DNA of 43,450 nucleotides, from positions 1 to 43,450 of the forward strand of contig SYMW01000033.1 in NCBI GenBank assembly GCA_005805305.1. The letters run 5' to 3'. Of the stretch, positions 16,057 to 23,119 are shown piece after piece. The notes beneath the pieces are model-generated. The model worked only from the letters and a program-made list of their open reading frames with translations. It ran no database searches and was not told where the DNA came from. Source of the stretch: Verrucomicrobiales bacterium. Lineage in GTDB: Bacteria; Verrucomicrobiota; Verrucomicrobiia; Limisphaerales; F1-80-MAGS106. Position numbers and translations under genes: made by a program. Numbering within the stretch: the first letter of the stretch is position 1; every line of letters begins with the position of its first letter.

Positions 16057-17780
16057 TTTAACTCTTCACGGAGCAGGCCGGCTATGGGACGGACGGTTTC
16101 ACCAGAAAAATCAAACCTGCATCCCGCGGTGGCAAACAACTCGGGCAAAGGCCGGCTGCCGCCCAGTTTCAAAGCGGCCTTGTAACGCGCCAAGGCTTCG
16201 GCCCTGTCGGTTTTGGATCGGAGCCACACCTGGAGGGCGCCAAGCTGGGCGATCCCATACTCGACGTAGTAAAATGGATACAAGAAAATGTGCAGCTGAC
16301 GATGCCAGAGGCTGTCTCGAATCCCCTCCAAACCCGTCCAGTCCACATCGCCTTGAAACCGCTTCATGAGCTGGGACCAAGCGGCCTCTCTTTCCGATCT
16401 AGAATGATCCGGATGGGTGTACAACCAATGTTGAAAAGCATCCACCGTCGCAATCCAAGGAAACACTTCGACGACACCCTCCAAATGGTCGCGGCGCGCA
16501 CGGCAAGCGTCGGAATCGGAATAGTACGCACCGAGAAACTCTCCCCCAAAAAGTTCCATGCTCATCGACGCCACCTCGCAAAACTCGATCGGAGCGCCAC
16601 GGTAAGCCAGCAACTCCTCGTCCCGGCAGCTGAGAGAGTGAAACGCATGCCCCGCCTCATGGAGAAGCGTCTCAACATCTCGCTGAATCCCCACCGCATT
16701 CATGAAGACAAACGGCAACCTGGATTCGGCCAGACATGATTGATAACCTCCCGGGGCTTTTCCTTTCTTGTTCTCAAGATCTAGCAGCCGAAAGTCCCTC
16801 ATTTTCTTGAAGTCCCGGGAAAAATCCGAATCCAACGAGTCAAAAATCCGTTGAGCTTTTTCCACCAATTCCGAAGCTTGCTCGAACGGCCGGAGAGGGG
16901 TTTGATTCTCAGGATCCACGGAAAGATCCCAAGGGCGCAGGCTGGGCAGTTGCAGCTTTGATTGCCGGATTCTTTGAAGTTCTCGAAGCACCGGCACGAT
17001 CTCCTGCTCGATGGCATCGTGGAATCGGAAGCATTCTCCCGGGCCATAATCGAATCTTCCTCTCATTCGAAAGGCGTAATCCCTATAATTGGCGAAACCG
17101 GCATTGAGGGCGATCTGATGTCGAAGTCTGAGCAGTTGATCGAACTGGGCTTCGAACTGCTCCTTCTCTTGTAACCTGCGTTCGGAAACCAGGCGCCAGG
17201 CTGACTCCCGCAGCCCGCGATCCGGCTCTTCGAGAAAACGCCCCATCTGGGCAAGTGTGAGTTCTTCCCCCCGAAACGTGACAGTCAAACCACCGCAAAG
17301 CTTCTGGTACTTCTGGCCCACGCTGGCTTCCTCAGTCTCCAGAGCCACGTTTTCCACTCGGAACAACGACATCTGCAGCGAGGTCAACCGATCGAAAACA
17401 TAGTACCGCTCCTGACACAACGCCTGGCGCAATGGATGTCCGACAAAGATTTGCGCCATGTGGAACTGCCGTGGTTTGATCAGTGGCTCGATCTCTTCGA
17501 CGAACCGCAAATAAGCCTTTTCCGCATCCTCGTCATCCGTGTCGCACGTCATGGCGATGTAGCGCTTGGAACCTTCCTCCTCCAACGCGGCACTCAACTC
17601 ACTCCAATCCAAAAGCCATTGTTCAAACTCCCGAGTTTCGGCGCACTTCCCGGCGCCCGCTTCAAGTCGGTCAAATTGGGACGCGACGGAAGCCCAGTCT
17701 CCCAAATCCAGGTTCTCCGGCAAGAAACGGCGCTTGGGTCCAATTGGCAAAGGTTCGAAAGGCAGCGCTTTCATATTCAT
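15996..17780 (-). CDS. M3-family oligoendopeptidase (PepF-like)
   Basis: A 594-residue zinc metallopeptidase of the thimet/PepF family, likely cleaving short peptides in the cytoplasm. The zinc motif is HEAGH at residues 374-378 (LLHEAGHAFHSL), with the third ligand Glu in IEFCEVASMSMEL. C-terminal family blocks FLYPFYYVEYGIAQLGALQ are intact. The last 19 residues (INTAVAPG to the end) are encoded by repeat copy A, so the native C-terminus has probably been replaced or extended. The ATG at 17780 abuts the folK stop, so the gene is the last of the dap-folK operon. A start at Met3 is possible. Confidence 0.9.
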   Translation of the reverse strand: MNMKALPFEPLPIGPKRRFLPENLDLGDWASVASQFDRLEAGAGKCAETREFEQWLLDWSELSAALEEEGSKRYIAMTCDTDDEDAEKAYLRFVEEIEPLIKPRQFHMAQIFVGHPLRQALCQERYYVFDRLTSLQMSLFRVENVALETEEASVGQKYQKLCGGLTVTFRGEELTLAQMGRFLEEPDRGLRESAWRLVSERRLQEKEQFEAQFDQLLRLRHQIALNAGFANYRDYAFRMRGRFDYGPGECFRFHDAIEQEIVPVLRELQRIRQSKLQLPSLRPWDLSVDPENQTPLRPFEQASELVEKAQRIFDSLDSDFSRDFKKMRDFRLLDLENKKGKAPGGYQSCLAESRLPFVFMNAVGIQRDVETLLHEAGHAFHSLSCRDEELLAYRGAPIEFCEVASMSMELFGGEFLGAYYSDSDACRARRDHLEGVVEVFPWIATVDAFQHWLYTHPDHSRSEREAAWSQLMKRFQGDVDWTGLEGIRDSLWHRQLHIFLYPFYYVEYGIAQLGALQVWLRSKTDRAEALARYKAALKLGGSRPLPELFATAGCRFDFSGETVRPIAGLLREELNINTAVAPGDKVLTKHSPAP

Positions 17781-18284
17781 TCAGCTGTCGGTAAGACGCT
17801 CCACGGTTCCAGTCCCCGACAAATTGTGAAGCAGTTGAACGACAGTGGCCGCGTCGCCGGGAAACACAAACCACGGCATGATCTCAGCCAGTGGCTCCAA
17901 CACAAATCTTCGGAGCCGGGCCCGAGGATGCGGCAAGGTCAGTTTCGAGGTCCGCATCACGCGATCTCCATAAGCAATAAGATCTAAATCGAGCACTCTA
18001 GCCTCGTTCGTCATCCGCTTCGGAAGCCGGCCCTTTCCCCTTTCCACATCCAGCATCCATTCCAACAAAGCAAGAGGCGAGTCATCCGCTCTTGGCGTGA
18101 AAGAGACGACCGCATTGATGAAGCAAGCCGAGCCGGGAGGACAGTCCACCGGAGCCGTTTTGTACAAAGGGGAGGATCTCCAATCGCCCGCAGCCCTGCT
18201 CCGCAACAAGGCGATGGCCTCCAAAACCGCTCCACGAGAATCCCCTAAATTAGAGCCTACCGCGATGACCACAGGTTGGGTCAC
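17781..18284 (-). CDS. folK: 2-amino-4-hydroxy-6-hydroxymethyldihydropteridine pyrophosphokinase
   Basis: A 167-residue HPPK, which transfers pyrophosphate from ATP to the pterin in folate synthesis. Typical blocks are VVIAVGSNLGDSRGAV at the N-terminus, SSPLYKTAPVDCPPG, RVLDLDLIAYGD (magnesium-binding aspartates) and LPHPRARLRRFVLEPLAEI. The GTG at 18284 is chosen: it starts the first beta strand and forms a four-base GTGA overlap with the dapB stop. The frame is open upstream to 18344, inside dapB, which is unlikely to be used. Confidence 0.93.
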   Translation of the reverse strand: MTQPVVIAVGSNLGDSRGAVLEAIALLRSRAAGDWRSSPLYKTAPVDCPPGSACFINAVVSFTPRADDSPLALLEWMLDVERGKGRLPKRMTNEARVLDLDLIAYGDRVMRTSKLTLPHPRARLRRFVLEPLAEIMPWFVFPGDAATVVQLLHNLSGTGTVERLTDS

Positions 18285-19024
18285 GCCAACCCCAACACTT
18301 CCTGCATCGAATAAACACCCGAAGGCTGGCGCACGACCCAGCAAGCCGCCCGCAATGCTCCATTGGCGAATGTGTCGCGGCTGGACGCTTTGTGGGTCAG
18401 TTCCAATCGCTCGCCGTTGGCGGCAAAAATGACGGTGTGATCCCCAACAACATCCCCTCCCCGCAGTGCATGCATGCCAATCTCCGCGTTCGAACGGGCT
18501 CCAACGATTCCTTCCCTTCCATGCCGAACCACTTCCTGAAGCTGCTTTCCCCGCGCCGCAGCGAGGATCTCGCCTAACGTGGTTGCAGTGCCGCTGGGAG
18601 CGTCTTTCTTAAGCCGATGATGCATCTCCACGATTTCCAAATCGAATCCCAAACCCAAGATCTCCGCCGCTTTGCGGGTCAGCCAGAACAACGTGTTCAC
18701 CCCGGTGGAATAATTCGACGCCCATACAATTCTGACTCGATCTCCCAACGCTCGAATGAGTTGTTTGTCCGCCTCGCTTTGCCCCGTGGTTCCGATGACC
18801 AAAGCCTTTCCTCGATTGGCGCAGAGCTCGGCCACGCCCGCTGTGGCGCTGCGGAAACTAAAATCGATCACCACATCACACTCATCAATCACAGAGCCGA
18901 GATCATCCCCCAGATCCACTTGTCCCACAAGCTGGACGCTTGGCAACCTTGACGCGCAAGCCACTAAAGCTTGGCCCATCTGGCCCTTGGATCCGTTGAT
19001 TAGTATTTTAACCTCATCTGCCAT
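18281..19024 (-). CDS. dapB: 4-hydroxy-tetrahydrodipicolinate reductase
   Basis: A 247-residue DapB, which reduces the DapA product in diaminopimelate/lysine synthesis. The nucleotide-binding loop is GSKGQMGQ near residue 10, VVIDFSFRSA follows, and the catalytic block EIVEMHHRLKKDAPSGTA carries the active histidine and lysine. ALRGGDVVGDHTV and the C-terminal hydrophobic end are also standard. It sits between dapA (105-base gap) and folK (four-base overlap) on the minus strand. Confidence 0.95.
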   Translation of the reverse strand: MADEVKILINGSKGQMGQALVACASRLPSVQLVGQVDLGDDLGSVIDECDVVIDFSFRSATAGVAELCANRGKALVIGTTGQSEADKQLIRALGDRVRIVWASNYSTGVNTLFWLTRKAAEILGLGFDLEIVEMHHRLKKDAPSGTATTLGEILAAARGKQLQEVVRHGREGIVGARSNAEIGMHALRGGDVVGDHTVIFAANGERLELTHKASSRDTFANGALRAACWVVRQPSGVYSMQEVLGLA

Positions 19025-19129
19025 GGCGCTCTAACTTCCTTTCTTCGAATTCCACCCGTTACCGGTTCGCCGAGACTTCAATCCGCTGCTCCAGAGACTC
19101 GCAACAGTCCTCACCTCAGATTTCTCATT

Positions 19130-20017
19130 TCATTTTGACCTTCCAAGGATCCCACAAGCCTTCAAAGTGGCGCTCAAGAGCTCTCGGCTCTTCTCGGAGA
19201 CAGGGACGAGGGGGAGCCGGCATTCCTCGCGAATGATTCCCAGTTTGGCCAAGGCGAACTTGACCGGGGTGGGATTGCTTTCCACGAACAGATCTTTGAA
19301 CAAAGGATAATATCGCGCGTGGATTTTGCGTGCCATCCCGACATTCCCAGACGAATAGAGACTCACCATCCTCGCGGTTTCTCGAGGTATTACGTTGGAA
19401 GCGACGCTAATCACGCCCTCCGCCCCAACCGCCATGAACGGCAAGGTGAGCGAATCGTCCCCACTCAGAATCGTGAATCGAGGTCCAAGAGCCTGGCGCA
19501 TCTGACTCACACGATCCGGATTGCCTCCGGCTTCCTTGATGCCAACAATTCGCTTGCAGGCTTTCGAAAGCCGAACGACGGTCTCCACGCTAATCTCGAT
19601 CCCGCATCGGCCCGGAATGCTGTAAAGGACCATCGGCAACCGGCTCGACGCCGCAATCTCGGTGAAATGTCGGAACAAACCTTCTTGCGTAGGTTTGTTG
19701 TAGTAAGGCGCCACTTGGAGAGATCCATCCGCCCCAGCGCGCTCCGCTGCCTGGGTCAGCTCAATCGCCTCGCGAGTCGAGTTTGCCCCCGTGCCGGCCA
19801 GAACTTTTATTTTGCCCGCCGCAGCCCGCACCGAAACCTCTACCACGCGGATGTGCTCGTCAAAATCGAGGGTCGGCGATTCCCCAGTCGTCCCGACGGG
19901 CACGATGCCATCGACTCCGGCTTTTACTTGTAGTTTGATCAACCGTTCCAACGCGGCTTCATCCACCAAGCCATCCTGGAACGGTGTCACGATCGCGGTG
20001 TAAGTTCCTGTGAACAT
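19130..20017 (-). CDS. dapA: 4-hydroxy-tetrahydrodipicolinate synthase
   Basis: A 295-residue DapA, condensing pyruvate with aspartate semialdehyde. Seen: GTYTAIVTPFQDG, VPVGTTGESPTLDFDEH, YYNKPTQEGLFRHF, VLYSIPGRCGIEI with the active-site Tyr, and RIVGIKEAGG with the Schiff-base Lys. The ATG at 20017 gives the canonical start; a TTG three codons upstream is less likely. The dapF stop lies 24 bases upstream, so dapF-dapA-dapB-folK is one unit. Confidence 0.95.
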   Translation of the reverse strand: MFTGTYTAIVTPFQDGLVDEAALERLIKLQVKAGVDGIVPVGTTGESPTLDFDEHIRVVEVSVRAAAGKIKVLAGTGANSTREAIELTQAAERAGADGSLQVAPYYNKPTQEGLFRHFTEIAASSRLPMVLYSIPGRCGIEISVETVVRLSKACKRIVGIKEAGGNPDRVSQMRQALGPRFTILSGDDSLTLPFMAVGAEGVISVASNVIPRETARMVSLYSSGNVGMARKIHARYYPLFKDLFVESNPTPVKFALAKLGIIREECRLPLVPVSEKSRELLSATLKACGILGRSK

Positions 20018-20041
20018 GAAAACCAAGGATAAAAGCTCGAA

Positions 20042-20911
20042 CTAAACGTTGATCACCCCGGAAAAAGTAAAGTCCGCCGGCCCGCTCAAGCGGACATCTG
20101 AAAACTCCCCGTCGCGAGACTCAAACTCCACCTCCAGCGCAGCCCCACTCTGAACCCTCACTTTCACGGGCGACGGAAATTGATGCACTCTAGAGGCGAT
20201 TAAGGCCGATGCGGTCACCCCTGTCCCACAGGCCAAGGTCTCCCCTTCGACGCCCCTTTCGTAGGTCCGCACTCGAATTACCGACGGCTCTTTCAACTCC
20301 ACAAAATTAACGTTGGTTCCACGGGGACTGAAATGGCTATGGTAGCGGAGTTCGCTGCCGAGCTTTCCCACCATTGCCAGATCGGCGTCCGGCACGAAAA
20401 CGACCGCGTGCGGAACTCCCGTGTTCAGCGAATGCACCAGAAGAGGGCCGGAGGAGGTCAAGATCGTCTCTGAAAGTTTTAATTCAGTCGGAGAGGTCAA
20501 ACTCACTATAACGGAACTCCCCGCGAAAGCCGCTCTGATGACACCTGCGCCAGTTTCGAAAGAAACCGCGTCTCTGACGCCGGTCAAGCTTTGGATAAAC
20601 CGCGCGAAACAGCGAGCGCCGTTGCCGCACATCTCGGCGCCGCTGCCATCACTGTTGTAGAATCTCCAAGCCCAATCCGCAGCGCCACTAGAGCAAGGGG
20701 TGAGAAGCATCAACCCGTCCGCGCCAACACCCCTCTGTCGGTCGCAAATCAGGGAAATCTGTGAAGATGACAAGCATACCTTCCCATCCCGGTTGTCAAC
20801 CAGGACGAAATCATTGCCAGCACCGTTCATCTTGGTGAAGTCCAACCGCACGAGATCGCAAGGTATAGCGTCAACGCCGATTTTCAAGCACCTTTGCGAT
20901 TCCGAATTCAA
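20042..20911 (-). CDS. dapF: Diaminopimelate epimerase
   Basis: A 289-residue DapF, interconverting LL- and meso-diaminopimelate for peptidoglycan and lysine. The two catalytic cysteines are Cys95 in MCGNGARC and Cys228 in ACGTGVTA. KMNGAGNDFVLVDN is at residues 27-40. The start is taken as TTG at 20911 because an AGGAG lies five bases before it. A GTG at 20851, giving the more usual family N-terminus (VRLDFTKMNG), has no ribosome site. First gene of the dap operon; repeat copy B lies 34 bases upstream. Confidence 0.93.
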   Translation of the reverse strand: MNSESQRCLKIGVDAIPCDLVRLDFTKMNGAGNDFVLVDNRDGKVCLSSSQISLICDRQRGVGADGLMLLTPCSSGAADWAWRFYNSDGSGAEMCGNGARCFARFIQSLTGVRDAVSFETGAGVIRAAFAGSSVIVSLTSPTELKLSETILTSSGPLLVHSLNTGVPHAVVFVPDADLAMVGKLGSELRYHSHFSPRGTNVNFVELKEPSVIRVRTYERGVEGETLACGTGVTASALIASRVHQFPSPVKVRVQSGAALEVEFESRDGEFSDVRLSGPADFTFSGVINV

Positions 20912-21226
20912 CTTTACTCCTGCTGCCAGGATTCGCAGAGTTAACCCTCAAAATGGCAATCGAACATTGTGTAGATTTGCAAAAGGCTGGATGATAATGG
21001 TTTGACGAAGAGCGAGGCATATCCTTTATGGATCTGGCGTGTGATTCGGAGAAACTTTATCGCCAAGATCTTGCGAAGATTCAACAGGGGCAACTGCCGT
21101 TTTCAGGTTTAAGGTTTACTGAATGACACCAAGTTCCGAGTCCCTGGCACTCCGGGCCGCGCAAGACACGCAGGATCTCTCCATGCCCTATCACAAAAAC
21201 AATCGATCGCACAACACCCCTCGCCC
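20912..21226. other. Intergenic region between divergent dapF and the MqnB-like gene
   Basis: These 315 bases are half filled by repeat copy B (20946-21107). The dapF ribosome site (AGGAG) is at its left edge. Between 21108 and 21226 nothing recognisable is seen; promoters for both divergent genes must lie in this region or inside the repeat. Confidence 0.6.
20946..21107 (+). repeat. Family-1 dispersed element, copy B (162 bp)
   Basis: Full-length copy, exactly the same length as copy C at 32938 and about 84% identical by eye with no net indel. The terminal inverted repeat (20946-20962 against 21091-21107) matches at 13 of 17 positions. It lies between the divergent dapF and MqnB-like genes. 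The short forward frame starts at 21028 but runs past the element end because the TAA seen in copies A and C is TCA here. Confidence 0.9.
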
Positions 21227-21940
21227 ATGAAAGTGGAGCGCCAAGACGGTCCTTCTCGGCAGGGCCGCGTCCTCGTCTGTTTCGCAGTGCCCGATGAAGC
21301 TGTTCCATTCAAGAAACAAATCGTCGACGGTTTGCTCCCTCCGATTGATCTGCTTCTCACCGGCATGGGGAGGGAAAACGCTATCAAAAGCATTTCTCAA
21401 GCACTGGATATCTCCAGGCCTTCCCTGGTGATCACGTCAGGATTTGCGGGGGCGCTCGACCGCGCGCGGAAATGTGGAGACATTGTTGGAAGCTGGGATC
21501 CGGAATTCCCAAGTGCCATCGTCGAGAAAGCAGGCGTTAGAGTAGTCCGCTTTCATTGCTCGAACACCGTCATCAGCGATTGTGAGAGGAAACGATCGCT
21601 CTTCAATTCGGGCGCGGGCGAAGCCGTGGAAATGGAATCCCAATTCATCCGAGAAGCGTGCGCCGCCAGAAGAATTCCATCCGCCACAATCCGCGTCATT
21701 CTGGATGCTGCCGAGGAATCTCTGCCTATTGACTTTGAGAGTGTCTTGGATGCAAACAAGCGCATCAATTGGGGGAAGTTCTCGATCTGCCTCCTTAAGA
21801 ATCCCGGCGCAATTCCAAAACTCGCCGCCTTGGGCAGAAACTCGAAGGCTTGCGCCGCCAAACTGTCAGAAGCACTTTGCGCAGGGCTCCAGGCGGGTCT
21901 CACCCCGGCGCCGACACAGATCAACCCAGCCAAAACATGA
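21227..21940 (+). CDS. Nucleoside phosphorylase-family protein, probably futalosine hydrolase (MqnB-like)
   Basis: A 237-residue protein of the PNP/MTA-SAH nucleosidase fold. Seen: LVCFAVPDEAVPFKK near the N-terminus, LLLTGMGRENAIKSI (base/ribose pocket), SLVITSGFAGALD, GEAVEMESQFI (Glu135-Met136-Glu137, ribose contact) and a C-terminal acidic residue, Asp160, in VILDAAEE. Given mqnE and mqnA about 9 kb away, removal of the base from (aminodeoxy)futalosine is the likeliest role. The hopanoid-associated phosphorylase HpnG is an alternative, but no hopanoid genes are nearby. The 3' end overlaps the convergent FHA gene by 20 bases. Confidence 0.72.
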   Translation: MKVERQDGPSRQGRVLVCFAVPDEAVPFKKQIVDGLLPPIDLLLTGMGRENAIKSISQALDISRPSLVITSGFAGALDRARKCGDIVGSWDPEFPSAIVEKAGVRVVRFHCSNTVISDCERKRSLFNSGAGEAVEMESQFIREACAARRIPSATIRVILDAAEESLPIDFESVLDANKRINWGKFSICLLKNPGAIPKLAALGRNSKACAAKLSEALCAGLQAGLTPAPTQINPAKT

Positions 21941-22307
21941 GGATTAGCTCGCCCAGAATGAGGAGGAGCATTGCTGTCCAAAGAATGAACTCGCGAAATG
22001 CGAGTCCACGCGGACGCGACGGCGGGAGCTGAAAACAGATTCGCGCCCTTCCCAGTTCAATCATGTCACCAACCTTTATCCGCTCATCTTTCACGGGTTC
22101 GCCGTTCAAATAAACGATGGCCTCCTTGAGAGCCACCAGTCGAAAGAACCCGTTGGGAGTGGCATCAATCGATGCGTGTGAATCCCAAACGCCGTCGTCC
22201 TCCAATCTGAGTTCGTTTTCGGCTCCCCTCCCTACTCGGACGGGCAGGCGGTTTGACACTAAACTCATCCCAGCTCCCCGGCCGCCCACTATCTGCAACT
22301 GGATCAC
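21921..22307 (-). CDS. FHA-domain protein with a C-terminal membrane anchor
   Basis: A 128-residue protein. Residues about 1-95 are a forkhead-associated domain: LPVRVGRGAENELRLED holds the conserved Gly-Arg, and DSHASI has the Ser-His pair of the phosphothreonine pocket. The C-terminal segment ILWTAMLLLILGELILMFWLG is a single membrane helix, so the domain faces the cytoplasm on a tail anchor. It follows the Wza-like gene by 56 bases on the same strand. A role as a phospho-dependent scaffold for the polysaccharide kinase module is conceivable but inferred. The start is GTG at 22307. Confidence 0.8.
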   Translation of the reverse strand: MIQLQIVGGRGAGMSLVSNRLPVRVGRGAENELRLEDDGVWDSHASIDATPNGFFRLVALKEAIVYLNGEPVKDERIKVGDMIELGRARICFQLPPSRPRGLAFREFILWTAMLLLILGELILMFWLG

Positions 22308-22363
22308 AATCTGGAACTCAAGGACGCAAGCGTAACGGATGCCTCAGCGCGCCGGGACTGCCC

Positions 22364-22987
22364 TCAGAACAACCGCCGAGGAACCATGATCTGGTCGCCG
22401 GGATAGACCGGAATGTCCAAGTTCGTATCGCGTTGAGCTCGAATGCAATCGACCGTAAATTGCTCTCCGTTGGCTCGCGTCAGGACCACGTTTCGCTTGT
22501 CCGCAAAATCCGTGAAGTCACTCGCCGCGGCAATCGCGCGAAGCACCGTCATGTCGCCCGCATAGGGCAGCAAACCTGGCGCTCTGACCTGTCCGCTGAC
22601 CGCGTAAAACCGGGAATCTATTTTCACCGTGACAGTCAGCCTGCGGTAAAGCTTCGGAACGTAAAGCGAATGGATATCCTCCTGCAGCTTTCCTGCGGTT
22701 TTACCCGCGGCAACCACCTTTTCCTTGATGAGAGGAAGCGAGATCTTGCCGTCCTGCAGCACCCGCACCTCGTGATTGAACGGATTGGGTATGTCCGAAA
22801 AATTGATGGCAATGTGATCTCCCGTGCTGATGATGTCGGGAGAAACGACCATATTCGATTTGTTCGGCGCGCCTTCAGGGGTTCCAGTCACCGGCCTGGC
22901 AGTGCCGCACCCCGTATGCAAACACAACCAAGACAAGGTCAGCGCCAATAATAAGCCGCTTCTCAGCCATTTCACAAAGTTCAACAT
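22364..22987 (-). CDS. Wza-like polysaccharide export lipoprotein
   Basis: A 207-residue protein with a lipoprotein signal (LSWLCLHTGC, lipidated Cys27) and a Poly_export domain (ISTGDHIAINFSDIPNP, VRVLQDGKISLPLI, AAGKTAGKLQEDI), followed by one SLBB-type repeat (YAVSGQVRAPGLLPYAGDM) and a terminal VYPGDQIMVPRRLF. It would form part of the outer-membrane/periplasmic channel for polysaccharide export. It lies 132 bases after the tyrosine autokinase gene on the same strand, the usual Wza/Wzc partnership. It is short relative to enterobacterial Wza, with a single SLBB unit. Confidence 0.9.
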   Translation of the reverse strand: MLNFVKWLRSGLLLALTLSWLCLHTGCGTARPVTGTPEGAPNKSNMVVSPDIISTGDHIAINFSDIPNPFNHEVRVLQDGKISLPLIKEKVVAAGKTAGKLQEDIHSLYVPKLYRRLTVTVKIDSRFYAVSGQVRAPGLLPYAGDMTVLRAIAAASDFTDFADKRNVVLTRANGEQFTVDCIRAQRDTNLDIPVYPGDQIMVPRRLF

Positions 22988-23119
22988 AGCATCCCAACCC
23001 GAAACGGATCAACCCGCCGATTTCGTCACAGATTGTGAATATTGCCCTTGTCCGAAGGGCTCAACAACTTGCAACCAGCGCGCGGCATATCAGAATACAT
23101 CTTCACGGGACCACGCAAG

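Noticed and set aside
21028-21126. Calling the family-1 micro-ORF of copy B as a gene
   Set aside because: It lacks the conserved stop, no ribosome site precedes it, and evidence for translation is only comparative among three copies; it is reported as a finding instead.
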